Shown here: one piece after another, positions 24,929 to 35,841 of the stretch
Layout of the letters: every line of letters starts with the position of its first letter
Numbering within the stretch: the stretch's first letter is position 1
Assembly (NCBI GenBank): GCA_025997595.1
Contig: BNUU01000002.1
Coordinates: 62,001-126,000, forward strand
Origin: Spirochaetia bacterium
Lineage (GTDB): Bacteria > Spirochaetota > Spirochaetia > Treponematales > Breznakiellaceae
Direction of reading: 5' to 3'
DNA: 64,000 nucleotides
Position numbers and translations under genes: made by a program
The notes under the pieces: model-generated
The model's database searches: none
Told to the model about the DNA's origin: nothing
The model's input: the letters and a program-made list of their open reading frames with translations, nothing else

Positions 24929-27182
24929 AGAGCGCTGGCTTGCCGAGAAACAGCGGCGCGCTGCGGCAAAGCAGCGCAAAGCTGCGGCGGAACAGCGAAA
25001 AGCCGCCGCCGCGGAACAGCGCAGGGCCGCCGCGGAACAAAAAAAAGCCATTGCGGAACAGCGAAAAGCCGCCATCGCGGGACAGCGAAAAGCCGCTGTG
25101 GAACAGCCACAGGCCGCTGTGGAACAAAAAAAAGCCACCGCAGAACAGCGCAGGGCCGCTGCGGAACAGCCGCAGGCCGCTGTAGAACAAAAAAAAGCCA
25201 CCGCGGAACAGCGCAGGGCCGCTGCGGAACAGCCGCAGGCCCCGAAATGGGGCCTGTTGAACGCGGCCCGCCAAGTCCGGGCAGAACGGTCCGGCGGTCA
25301 AGCGGGCCTTAGTCAAAGGAATTTGAGTCAGGCGGACCAGGGTTCGCCTGACCGCGGCCCGAAGCGGCACTGGTTTCCCCGTTCCACCAGGGTACAATAC
25401 CCCATCGGGATCAAGCTGGTCATCATCATCACCTGTCTGCTGCTCGTCTCCCTGGGGTCCATCACGGTCCTGGTATCCTACATGGTTTCCCTGGACCTGC
25501 GGATCACCGCGGAGGATGCCAACTTTACGGTGAACCGGCGTTCCGCAGCGGAGGCGGATCACGCCCTCCAAACTATCCGTTCCAATGTCCTGCAGCTCCT
25601 GGACAGCCTGAATGCGGCGGAAATGACTTCCGACCTGGCGCGGCGGCTCCCGGCCATCTACTTTGAACGGAACCAGGATGTGGCCACGGTGGTCATAGGT
25701 TCCAATCCTCCCCTGGTTAACGAACGGTTCTTCCTGTCCAACGAAATTGATACGGCGCTTGTCGGCATCTTTATGACCGCCTCCGCCGCGCAGGTGGAGC
25801 GGGCCCGCAGGGGGGAACCGGTGCTCCTGAACGCCACGCCGGTCTTCCGCGTCCCCCTCATGGCCTTGATCCTTCCCCGGAATAATCCCGGAGGGGACCG
25901 GGGAACCGTGACGGTGATCTTCTCTTCGGAGTATATAGCCGACAGTTTCGGCGATTCGGTTAATACCTCCTTTATGATCAACCATGAGGGGGATATTCTG
26001 GTTCACGGGGATCAGGACCTGGTTATGGCCGGGGCCAACAGTTCAGGGGACCCCCTGGTGATACTGCTCTTCGAAAGCCGGAAGCCGAACTACCAGACCC
26101 GCTACACCGATAAGGCGGGGATCGAGTATTTCGGGGCCTTCCACAAGCTTTCCATCGCCGATGCGGCGGTTATTACCCTTGCCGAATACAAGGTGGTCTT
26201 TGAGGGAATAGCCGCCACCACCCGGCGGAACATCTATTTAACCGCCGCGGTACTCTTTATCGCCATCCTCTTTATCTGGTTCTTCTCCCGGACCATCTCA
26301 TCCCCCTTAAAGCAACTGACCGATGCGGCGGGGAAGATTGAGCTGGGGCAGTTTGAGCTGACCCTTGCGGAAACCGGGCGGGATGAAATCGGCCTCCTCT
26401 CCGAAAGTTTTGTCAAAATGGGCAATGCCCTGGTGAATTTCAGCCGTTTTACCAATGTGGAAGTGGCCATGCGGGCCATGCGGGGGGAGCTCCCCCTGGG
26501 GGGAGAAACCAAGCAGGCAACCATTCTTTTTACCGATATCCGTTCCTTTACGTCCATGTCGGAAAAGCTGGAACCCTCGGAGGTGGTGGAATTCCTCAAC
26601 GACTACATGACCCGTATGGTTGCCTGCGTGAACCAAACCAAGGGCGCGGTGGACAAGTTCATGGGGGATGCGGTGATGGCCCACTGGGGGGCGGTAACCA
26701 CTGCGGGGAGTCCCGCTGCGGATGCCCTGAACGCGGTCCGCACCGCCCTGGCCATGCGGATAGCCCTCCGGAATTTTAATGCAGGACGGGACGGCAGCGT
26801 CAAACAGCCCCGTATCAGGATTGGCTGCGGGATCAGCTCCGGCCCGATAGTAGCCGGGCAGATCGGGAGCCAGGAACGGATGGAATACACGGTTATCGGC
26901 GATGCGGTAAACCTGGCCAGCCGCCTGGAGGACCTCAACAAGTCCCTGGGCACGGATATCCTGATTACCGAAGAAACCTGGAAGCTGGTGGGCGGGTTCC
27001 TTATAACGGAGAAAATGCCCATGGTGCGGGTAAAGGGCAAGGAAAAACCGGTGCGGATCTTTGCGGTGATCAACCTGCGCTCCCGAAACCCGGCGGAACA
27101 GCGGCGGCCCCTTACCCTCAGGGAAGTGCGGGCCCTCATGGGTATTCCGGCGCAGAATCTGCCCGCCGCACATGAACGGTGA
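24894..27182 (+). CDS. membrane-bound class III adenylate/guanylate cyclase
   Basis: A 762-residue sensor enzyme that makes cAMP (or cGMP). An unusual Ala/Gln/Lys-rich N-terminus (residues 1-116) contains a 21-residue tandem repeat of the form AEQRRAAAEQPQAAVEQKKAT. Then come TM1 (about 173-198), an extracytoplasmic sensor domain, TM2 (about 446-465) and HAMP (about 466-520). The catalytic domain has ATILFTDIRSFTSMSEKL with the first metal Asp, DKFMGDAVMAHWG with the second, and GISSGPIVAGQIGS. The GTG at 24894 lacks a good ribosome binding site; the true start may be ATG 24872 if the A-run were one base different. FecR-domain and envelope genes follow in the same direction. Confidence 0.88.
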   Translation: MGRQKKKRKEAEERWLAEKQRRAAAKQRKAAAEQRKAAAAEQRRAAAEQKKAIAEQRKAAIAGQRKAAVEQPQAAVEQKKATAEQRRAAAEQPQAAVEQKKATAEQRRAAAEQPQAPKWGLLNAARQVRAERSGGQAGLSQRNLSQADQGSPDRGPKRHWFPRSTRVQYPIGIKLVIIITCLLLVSLGSITVLVSYMVSLDLRITAEDANFTVNRRSAAEADHALQTIRSNVLQLLDSLNAAEMTSDLARRLPAIYFERNQDVATVVIGSNPPLVNERFFLSNEIDTALVGIFMTASAAQVERARRGEPVLLNATPVFRVPLMALILPRNNPGGDRGTVTVIFSSEYIADSFGDSVNTSFMINHEGDILVHGDQDLVMAGANSSGDPLVILLFESRKPNYQTRYTDKAGIEYFGAFHKLSIADAAVITLAEYKVVFEGIAATTRRNIYLTAAVLFIAILFIWFFSRTISSPLKQLTDAAGKIELGQFELTLAETGRDEIGLLSESFVKMGNALVNFSRFTNVEVAMRAMRGELPLGGETKQATILFTDIRSFTSMSEKLEPSEVVEFLNDYMTRMVACVNQTKGAVDKFMGDAVMAHWGAVTTAGSPAADALNAVRTALAMRIALRNFNAGRDGSVKQPRIRIGCGISSGPIVAGQIGSQERMEYTVIGDAVNLASRLEDLNKSLGTDILITEETWKLVGGFLITEKMPMVRVKGKEKPVRIFAVINLRSRNPAEQRRPLTLREVRALMGIPAQNLPAAHER

Positions 27183-27231
27183 TTGTGATTACGATAACAA
27201 ATCGAGCTTAGTATACCGATATTTATAAAAG

Positions 27232-29931
27232 ATGAAAGGAAAAATAGACAGGGCGATCCGTCCGGCGGCGCGCCCCCTGCGGACTTCCGGTCTCCGGCGT
27301 CTCCATTCCGGACGTCCTGCCCGCGGACATTCCCGCCGGTGGAGGCTCCGTCCATCTGATTTTATTGTTATCCTTCTCTGCCTGGCGGGGGTGTATTTCT
27401 TCCTCCGGCTTTTCTGGCTTGATTACACCGGGACCCTTGCAAAAATAGACACCCCGCCGGTGGGAACCATCACCTGGAAGTACAAGGCAGCCCAGCGACG
27501 CTTTGCGGACCGGGCCATATGGGACCGGCTGCAGAAGGAATCAAATATCTATAACGGCGACCATATCCGCACCGCGGAGCTTTCCGAGGCTACCATCACT
27601 TTTACCGAGGGGATCTCCATCAGCCTGACGGAAAACAGCATGATACAGATATTTTCGGAAAACAATACCCCCCAGGTTGATGTGATTTCCGGTGATGTGA
27701 GCGTGGATACCACCGTGTATGAAGCGGGCGCCGCCACGGGCGAAACCAGGCGGGCCGCGAGAGCCGTGAACGCGGCCGCCCTTGATCCCCAAAATCCGCC
27801 CGCCCTGGTGCTGAACGCAGGGGGCCGGACCATAAGCGTCGCCGGGGGGACCGTAATGGACGCCCACGTTGCGGAGGGCGGGGACCTTAACATCAGCGTA
27901 AGCGAAGGCAGCGCCGCCCTGCTTGCCGGAACCGGAGAAACCCGCCGGGTCGAGGCGGGGGAGGCCCTTGCCCTGGATCAGGAGGGCCGTACCCTTGATA
28001 TACCCCAGACGGTGATGCGCTCCCCCAAACCCCTTGCCCGGCTCATCAACAGGGGCTTCCCGCCGCCGCCGGCCATGCCGGTGGAGTTTGCCTGGGATGG
28101 GGTTAATTACGCCCCCGCTTCCCGTACCCGGATAGAGGTTTCGGAGGACCGGAACTTTAGGCGGATCGCCCATACCCAGGACGGGGAGCGGCAGGGCCGG
28201 GCCCTGATCGCATTGGCGCCGGGGGTCTGGTTCTGGCGGGCCTACCCGGTAAGCGCCGATGCCGGCGAGGCCGGCAGGGCCGCTTCGGCTGTCAGCGCCG
28301 AAACGGCGGGGATCAACAAACTGACCATCCTGTCCGTACCCCCTACGGAAACCTTAAGCCCGGAGGAAGGGCATGAGTTCCGGTACCGGAGCAAGCCGCC
28401 GGCGATCCGGTTTCAGTGGACCGCGTCCCCCAATGTCGCATCCTATCTTTTGGAAGCGGCGGATAATCCCGGCTTTACCGGCCCCGCGTTGCGGGAATCC
28501 GTACAGGGAGGCCCGGGGACCGCCCTCTCCCTGACCCATTCGGGCCTGGAAAACGGGCGCTGGTACTGGCGGGTCACCCCTGTTATGGATGATGGGCCCC
28601 TGGAATCTTCGGGCACTGCGTCCTTTACCATCACCCAAAGCGGGGATCTCCCGGTCCCCATCCTGGTGAATCCCCCGGCGGAGGCGGTTATCAACCTTGC
28701 CGAACCCCGGAAGGACATCTATTTTTCCTGGCAAAACGAGGCCGAAGCCGGTTCCTATACCCTGCTGATTTCTTTGGCGGCGGACCTCCGGAACCCCCTT
28801 ATTACCCGGCAGGTGGCGGCCAATTATTACGCCTACAACTCGGAGACGGCTTTGGCGGACGGGCGCTATTATTGGGGGGTATACCAAACCGGCCTTGACG
28901 GCGAAGTTTCTTCGGCGGCCCCCTCCCGGTCCTTTATCATCCGGCAGTGGGAACCGGTTCTCCGGCCCACCTTCCCCCCGGACAGGTACACCGTGAGCGG
29001 CGCAGGGCTGCGGGAAACCCGGTTTACCTGGAGGACCAACCTTTCCACCCCCTTGAGGTTTCAGGTTTCCGATACCCCGGCTTTTTCCCGGCTTGAGGTC
29101 GATGAAGAAGTGACGGGCCTGGGCTTCCCGGGTCCGGCCCTGGCCGACGGCCGGTGGTACTGGCGGCTGGCCGGAACCGGAAGCACCCAATCCGAGGCCT
29201 TGAGCCTTTGGGTGATGTCGGCCCTGGGGGCGCCGGTTCTCACCGGTCCCCGGGCCGGGCCCATCACGGCCGGAACGGGCGCGGCAACGGCCTTTACCTG
29301 GCAGGGCGTGGAAAACGCGGAAAGTTATACCCTCAACCTCTATGCGGGGAGCGGCGCCAATGGGAGGGCGATCCGCAGTGTCCCCAATATTACCGGTACC
29401 CGGCTGGAAATCCCCCTGGACGCTTACCAGGCAGGGACCTATACCTGGACCGTACAGGCCTTTGCGAACGAAATGGCAGGGAGCGCCCGGCTTTCCGGCC
29501 CCCTTGCAAGCGCCGCATTTACCCTGCAAGCCCCTCCCCAGCCCCTTCCCCTGCTGGGCGCGCCCCAAAACCGGCGGCCCAGCAACGGCTATACCTTAGG
29601 GGTTGAGCAGTTACGGTCGTCGTCGGCCATTGCCTTTAGCTGGGACGCGGTTCCGGGGGCGAACCGCTATAACCTTGCCCTCTACCGGGAAGAAGCCGGG
29701 GGCCGGCGGCTGCTGCGGCGCTGGGAAAGCTCCGCTCAAACCTCCCGTACCCTGGATGATTTGAGCATTTTGGGGAACGGCAGTTTTATCTGGGAAGTGG
29801 AAGCCCTGAGTCAGCGGGCGAACGGTGCGGTTGAACAGCGGGGAAGCCCCGGTGAAAACCGTTTTACCGTGAACCTCCCCGCACTCCCCCGGGATACCCC
29901 CAGGAATCCGGGCAGGGTCTATGGTCAATAG
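27232..29931 (+). CDS. FecR-domain protein with fibronectin-like repeats
   Basis: An 899-residue protein with a basic cytoplasmic N-terminus and one membrane helix (about 44-62). A FecR-type domain follows (about 75-270: NGDHIRTAELSEATITFTEG, SLTENSMIQIF, VISGDVSV, VEAGEALALDQEG). After that come at least five beta-sandwich repeats recognisable by W-x-W cores (YYWGVYQTG, RWYWRLAG, TYTWTVQAF, SFIWEVEAL). The architecture suggests a periplasmic scaffold tied to the inner membrane. A -10-like TATTTA lies six bases before the ATG but no -35 is visible. It overlaps the next gene by 11 bases. Confidence 0.82.
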   Translation: MKGKIDRAIRPAARPLRTSGLRRLHSGRPARGHSRRWRLRPSDFIVILLCLAGVYFFLRLFWLDYTGTLAKIDTPPVGTITWKYKAAQRRFADRAIWDRLQKESNIYNGDHIRTAELSEATITFTEGISISLTENSMIQIFSENNTPQVDVISGDVSVDTTVYEAGAATGETRRAARAVNAAALDPQNPPALVLNAGGRTISVAGGTVMDAHVAEGGDLNISVSEGSAALLAGTGETRRVEAGEALALDQEGRTLDIPQTVMRSPKPLARLINRGFPPPPAMPVEFAWDGVNYAPASRTRIEVSEDRNFRRIAHTQDGERQGRALIALAPGVWFWRAYPVSADAGEAGRAASAVSAETAGINKLTILSVPPTETLSPEEGHEFRYRSKPPAIRFQWTASPNVASYLLEAADNPGFTGPALRESVQGGPGTALSLTHSGLENGRWYWRVTPVMDDGPLESSGTASFTITQSGDLPVPILVNPPAEAVINLAEPRKDIYFSWQNEAEAGSYTLLISLAADLRNPLITRQVAANYYAYNSETALADGRYYWGVYQTGLDGEVSSAAPSRSFIIRQWEPVLRPTFPPDRYTVSGAGLRETRFTWRTNLSTPLRFQVSDTPAFSRLEVDEEVTGLGFPGPALADGRWYWRLAGTGSTQSEALSLWVMSALGAPVLTGPRAGPITAGTGAATAFTWQGVENAESYTLNLYAGSGANGRAIRSVPNITGTRLEIPLDAYQAGTYTWTVQAFANEMAGSARLSGPLASAAFTLQAPPQPLPLLGAPQNRRPSNGYTLGVEQLRSSSAIAFSWDAVPGANRYNLALYREEAGGRRLLRRWESSAQTSRTLDDLSILGNGSFIWEVEALSQRANGAVEQRGSPGENRFTVNLPALPRDTPRNPGRVYGQ

Positions 29932-31192
29932 ACGGAAAACCCTCGTATCGGCCCTGCTCTTTTTGAGCCTGTCCCTTGCCGCCCCGCTTGATGCGCAGGT
30001 GGAACCAGAGGTTCCTTCGGAGACGGTGTATGGGGAGGGGGACTTCTTTATCGCCTGGAACGACGGGGGGCCCCGGTTTATCCAGCGCCTCTCCTGGAAC
30101 CGGAGCGAATTGGCGCTCCGCTGCGAGGTGATCCTTGAAGAACTCAAGGGCGAGGAGCACACGGAGCTGCTGCGGCAGTCCTCGCAGGACAATTCCCTGC
30201 TCGTATCCCTGCGGCCCGGCCGCTACCGGTATCAGGTGGGGGTGTACAACCTCCTTAATCAGAAAGAATACACCACGGACTGGATTGTTTTTGAGGTTTT
30301 GCCCGCCCTCCAGCCCCGGATTGACCGTTTCAGCCCGACGGAGCTGTCTCTGGACGATGGGGACCAATTTGAAATCACCGTAAATGGGGAGGATATTGTT
30401 TCCGGGGCGGATATCAGGCTCCGCCTTAAGGGCACGGAAGGACAGGGGATACGCCCCCAAAGTACGCAGATTACGGGGAACCGCGCCCGGCTGGTGTTCG
30501 ACTGCGCCGCTTTTACGGTGGGGGACTATGAGGTGCATGTCCGGAACCCCGGCGGCCTGGAGGATTCCCGGGGCGTTTTAAACATTTTCAAGCCCGACAC
30601 GCCTGACACACCTGAAACGCCGGTAAAAACCGGTCTCCGCCGGCCCGACTTTATGATTTCCGCCATGTATGCCCCGGTCGTCCCCCTGTACGGAAACCTG
30701 TTCGTGCCGGGCGCCTTTGAACAGACCTTCTTTCCCCAGGGCGCGGCGCTGCGTCTCGGGGTGCTCCCCTTCAAACTGGGGGGGAAAGGCCCCCCGGCGA
30801 AAGGGCCGGGGCATTATTTTGGGGCGGAACTGGGGGGCTCCTGGTATATGCTGAAAGAAGAAAAGGAGCGGTATACCCTTGGGGCCCAGGTTCTGGGCAT
30901 CCAGCTCCGGGCGCTGTATCAGCTCTGGCTGCCGGGCCGGATCGTGGCCTTTAATTTCCGCGCGGGGGCGGGCTTAACCGCAGTTATGGATTTTTATTAC
31001 GATAACGGCGACGGTAAAAAGCATTTCTCCGGTGAGTATCTCTCCCTGGAGGGGGGGATATCCTTCCAGATCCGCATGGCAAGCCGCCTCTTTATTGAAA
31101 TCGGCGCGGACTTTACCCATATTCTCTCCCCCGACGACCTTTTCCCGCCGGGCTATATCAGGCCGACATTGGGCGTCCTCTGGCAATTTTGA
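29921..31192 (+). CDS. exported outer-membrane-like protein
   Basis: A 423-residue protein with a signal peptide (LVSALLFLSLSLAAPLDAQ). A first beta-rich half includes an IPT/TIG-like region (IDRFSPTELSLDDGDQFEIT, YEVHVRNPGG). A short Thr/Pro linker (DTPDTPETP) follows, and the C-terminal half has alternating strands resembling an eight-stranded beta-barrel ending in Phe (GYIRPTLGVLWQF). It probably sits in the outer membrane or its periplasmic face. Its 11-base overlap with the FecR gene points to a common transcript and possibly a common complex. Confidence 0.75.
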   Translation: MVNRRKTLVSALLFLSLSLAAPLDAQVEPEVPSETVYGEGDFFIAWNDGGPRFIQRLSWNRSELALRCEVILEELKGEEHTELLRQSSQDNSLLVSLRPGRYRYQVGVYNLLNQKEYTTDWIVFEVLPALQPRIDRFSPTELSLDDGDQFEITVNGEDIVSGADIRLRLKGTEGQGIRPQSTQITGNRARLVFDCAAFTVGDYEVHVRNPGGLEDSRGVLNIFKPDTPDTPETPVKTGLRRPDFMISAMYAPVVPLYGNLFVPGAFEQTFFPQGAALRLGVLPFKLGGKGPPAKGPGHYFGAELGGSWYMLKEEKERYTLGAQVLGIQLRALYQLWLPGRIVAFNFRAGAGLTAVMDFYYDNGDGKKHFSGEYLSLEGGISFQIRMASRLFIEIGADFTHILSPDDLFPPGYIRPTLGVLWQF

Positions 31193-31236
31193 CGATCCCT
31201 GTCTATAATTGTAGTATGGTTTTTTGGGAGATGGCG

Positions 31237-33735
<2,499 letters not shown>

Positions 33736-33775
33736 GTTAACCGTACGGGGAAGAAAAAGGGCGGGGGAAGAAAAG

Positions 33776-33957
33776 GGCGCCTGGCGCCATAGGCGTACAC
33801 TTAACGGAAAACCGAAGAAAATGAACCACTAACCACACGTCGAACCTTCGGTTCGCAAACACAAAAGCGGACTACCAAATCTTGTCTTTTTGTTTGTGGG
33901 GTTCGCGTGGTTCGTGGTTAAATTCTTCTTAGGGGAACGCCTATGGCGCCTGGCGCC
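33776..33957. mobile_element. 182-bp palindromic MITE-like element, copy A
   Basis: The ends are inverted copies of GGCGCC-N-GGCGCCATAGGCGT: 33776-33788 plus flank on the left, 33945-33957 plus flank on the right. Inside are AACCACTAACCACACG and CGTGGTTCGTGGTT, giving a large hairpin. No ORF of note. About 148 bp at the left match copy B at 34812 with a single difference. It lies in the 342-bp gap after the Pmp-like gene. Confidence 0.65.
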
Positions 33958-34077
33958 GTTTTTTGGGGGGGCGGCGCGGGGATAAGCGGCGGCGGACTTT
34001 TTTGACCTTGATTTTTATCGGGTTGTGCCGTAACTTTACGACAGGGGAACGAGTGGAATTAGGCTATACCGGGGTAG

Positions 34078-34260
34078 ATGATGGAAAGGATTATAGAAAA
34101 ACTTGAAAATATAAACAAGACCCTGGAAGGCATTCTCGAAGTGATGAAGAAACCGGAAAACAAATTTGAAAAGGTTTTGGAATATGGCGGCGCAGGGGTC
34201 AGTATTCTTGGAATACTGAGTATCATCGATATAATCAGAACATGGGTAGTAGGGGGGTAA
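34078..34260 (+). CDS. small membrane protein
   Basis: A 60-residue ORF starting MMERIIEKLENINKTLEGIL, amphipathic at the N-terminus, with one hydrophobic helix at the end (GGAGVSILGILSIIDIIRTW). GGGGTAG precedes the tandem ATGs at 34078/34081. A possible promoter TTGATT-17-TAACTT lies about 40 bases upstream. The size and one-helix layout resemble small phage or toxin-type membrane proteins, but no family is recognised. Confidence 0.5.
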   Translation: MMERIIEKLENINKTLEGILEVMKKPENKFEKVLEYGGAGVSILGILSIIDIIRTWVVGG

Positions 34261-34261
34261 T

Positions 34262-34351
34262 ATGTTTTTTAAGTTAATCGTTTCTATTGCGTTGATTATT
34301 ATTGGCGTTACGATGTTTTTAATGGGCCGTTACTTACGAAAAAACCATTAA
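34262..34351 (+). CDS. 29-residue hydrophobic peptide
   Basis: The frame encodes MFFKLIVSIALIIIGVTMFL followed by a basic tail. It starts one base after the preceding stop and has GGGGGG four bases upstream, so it may be translated with the 60-residue ORF. It is a single-helix membrane peptide; function unknown. Confidence 0.4.
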   Translation: MFFKLIVSIALIIIGVTMFLMGRYLRKNH

Positions 34352-34387
34352 TAAAAAAAGGCGGGGGGATAAGCGGGGGAAGAAAAG

Positions 34388-34471
34388 GGCGCCTGGCGCC
34401 GGTTTTTTGGGGGCGGGGGGGATTAACCACAGAGAGCACAGAGAATTTACACAGAGGACACGGAGAAGAAT
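34388..34471. repeat. GGCGCC palindrome and ACAGAG-type repeat
   Basis: 34388-34400 is another GGCGCC-T-GGCGCC palindrome. 34424-34471 is an imperfect short-period repeat (ACCACAGAGAGCACAGAG, ACACAGAGGACACGGAG) of a kind often found between bacterial genes. Neither has coding signal. Confidence 0.45.
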
Positions 34472-34508
34472 AAAAATTTTTTACTGGTTTTGTTGGGGGA
34501 ATTACGAG

Positions 34509-34537
34509 TTGATTTCCTTGTGCGGTAAGGTTAAAAT
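34509..34537 (+). promoter_or_regulatory. leaderless-type promoter of the 34543 ORF
   Basis: TTGATT (34509-34514), 17-base spacer, TAAAAT (34532-34537), five bases, ATG at 34543. Confidence 0.4.
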
Positions 34538-34542
34538 AAAGT

Positions 34543-34644
34543 ATGGCTCAAGCTAAAAAGACAAAGAAACCCGCAAAGAAAAAGACTAATAATATCGCTC
34601 TTTTACGGGCTGTTTGTCGGTTTTTGCCGAATTATGTGGTATAG
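34543..34644 (+). CDS. 33-residue lysine-rich peptide
   Basis: Begins MAQAKKTKKPAKKKTNN and ends in a short hydrophobic stretch. The basic head resembles the H1-like tail of ppdK in composition only. Support comes from the promoter directly upstream; coding status is uncertain. It could be a gene fragment. Confidence 0.35.
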   Translation: MAQAKKTKKPAKKKTNNIALLRAVCRFLPNYVV

Positions 34645-34691
34645 CTGGATTTCTCCTTGCCGTTTATATTTTTTAAAGGGAGGTTGAGAAA

Positions 34692-34790
34692 ATGAATACA
34701 CTTCTTTTGGTTGCCTTCGGGCTTGTTGCTCTTGGAGCGGTTCTTCGCTTGATTTTATTTTTTACCCGTCACAGCCATCCGGAAGCTTAA
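34692..34790 (+). CDS. 32-residue hydrophobic peptide
   Basis: Encodes MNTLLLVAFGLVALGAVLRL and a short polar end. GGGAGG lies eight bases before the ATG, a strong ribosome binding site. A single-helix membrane peptide of unknown role, third of its kind within 700 bases. Confidence 0.45.
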   Translation: MNTLLLVAFGLVALGAVLRLILFFTRHSHPEA

Positions 34791-34811
34791 TCCCGCCGGG
34801 CGGGAACGCAA

Positions 34812-34979
34812 AGGGCGCCTGGCGCCATAGGCGTACACTTAGCGGAAAACCGAAGAAAATGAACCACTAACCACACGTCGAACCTTCGGTTCGCAAACAC
34901 AAAAGCGGACTACCAAATCTTGTCTTTTTGTTTGTGGGGTTCGCGTGGTTCGTGGTTAATTAATTTCTATTTTGGAACC
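34812..34979. repeat. MITE-like element, copy B
   Basis: 34812-34960 repeats copy A almost exactly (one mismatch seen), including GGCGCC-T-GGCGCCATAGGCGT and the AACCAC/GTGGTT arms. The right end differs, finishing with ATTTCTATTTTGGAACC. That end is the reverse of the GGTTCCAAAATAG flank of the 7569 element, suggesting either a truncated copy or a second end type. Confidence 0.65.
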
Positions 34980-35067
34980 GGCTCATTTACCTTGTTTTTT
35001 CCTTCCTTAGCCGTATTCGCCTCCGGTTTTTCTTGCCCTCACCGGCGTTTTGTGCTAGATTAGGGGC

Positions 35068-35319
35068 ATGGACCTCGTCATTGAGTTCAAACCTTCTGCT
35101 TTCAAACATAGCTACACTGAGCAGGATATTCGTCATGCGCTTAAAAACAAAGCATATGATGCCCCGCTGACAGACTTCCCCGATAAATACGGCGTTGTCG
35201 GCTTTGACACTAAGTGGAACCCGGTTGAAGTGTTGTATAACCCAATTGACGATAATACTATCAATGTATTTCATGCGAGGAAACTCCAGAAGGACTTTCT
35301 CGTGAAACTCGATTTGTAG
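35068..35319 (+). CDS. BrnT-like putative toxin
   Basis: An 83-residue protein (MDLVIEFKPSAFKHSYTEQD, VVGFDTKWNPVEVLYNPIDD, INVFHARKLQKDFL). The strand-rich centre and the HAR motif near the end recall small RelE/BrnT-like toxins, but similarity is judged by eye and weak. It precedes a small acidic protein with an antitoxin-like C-terminus, matching the toxin-first order of brnTA. A TTGCCC-17-TAGATT-6-ATG promoter (35034-35061) suggests a leaderless start. Confidence 0.55.
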   Translation: MDLVIEFKPSAFKHSYTEQDIRHALKNKAYDAPLTDFPDKYGVVGFDTKWNPVEVLYNPIDDNTINVFHARKLQKDFLVKLDL

Positions 35320-35328
35320 GAGACAATT

Positions 35329-35562
35329 ATGGCTAAAATGACCGATGAAGAAGCGGACTATTGGGACGAGTACTTTACCAACAATCCGCCCAAACTTGGC
35401 CCCAACGGAACAGGCTGGCTCTCCCAGCGGGATGCGCGTATCCTGGGCATGGACGATCTGTCCGCGGCCTGGCTGCGCGGCAAGGCGGAATCCGCCCACA
35501 CCAGCGTAGGGCAAATCATCAACGAGCTTGTCCGCAAGGAGATCGCAGTCCAATCTGCATAA
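35329..35562 (+). CDS. putative antitoxin partner
   Basis: A 77-residue protein with an acidic N-terminus (TDEEADYWDEYFTNNPP) and a C-terminal helix pair (SAHTSVGQIINELVRKEIAV) similar to ribbon-helix-helix DNA-binding antitoxins. GGAG lies six bases before the ATG, ten bases after the putative toxin stop. It resembles the next gene in its last 25 residues. Confidence 0.6.
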   Translation: MAKMTDEEADYWDEYFTNNPPKLGPNGTGWLSQRDARILGMDDLSAAWLRGKAESAHTSVGQIINELVRKEIAVQSA

Positions 35563-35577
35563 TTCCTGGAAAACAGT

Positions 35578-35841
35578 ATGACTGACATTGAAATAAAGAC
35601 CGGGATAACCGATGCGGAATGTGAACGCTTGGACAAACTGATCACGAACGGCGATTTTGAGGTAGGGCCGAATCTTTTAAAACAGGGTATAAAGCCCGGA
35701 GAGGTCCGAAATACGCTGCTGTTAAAAAACGTGGATCGGGACGTTGTTGAATATGTACGTTCCCAGGCGGCGGCGGCACACAAGAGCCAAACAGAAATAA
35801 TCAATGAAATTATCCACGAGAAAATCGCCGTAGGCGTGTAA
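35578..35841 (+). CDS. second putative antitoxin
   Basis: An 87-residue protein whose C-terminus (AAAHKSQTEIINEIIHEKIAV) is clearly related to that of the preceding gene. The N-terminal half differs. It lies 15 bases downstream with GGAAAA before the ATG. It has no toxin of its own in the window; it may be a leftover from a second module, or an extra regulator of the first. Confidence 0.55.
   Translation: MTDIEIKTGITDAECERLDKLITNGDFEVGPNLLKQGIKPGEVRNTLLLKNVDRDVVEYVRSQAAAAHKSQTEIINEIIHEKIAVGV

Noticed and set aside
24867-26006. 379-codon minus-strand ORF opposite the cyclase
   Set aside because: Antisense shadow; the C-terminal LFRSGPALF repeats mirror the AEQRRAA repeats on the plus strand.
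28354-29568. 404-codon minus-strand ORF opposite the FecR-domain gene
   Set aside because: GC-rich third-position bias leaves antisense frames open; the product is Gly/Pro/Arg-rich with no domain, and the plus-strand gene has clear repeats.
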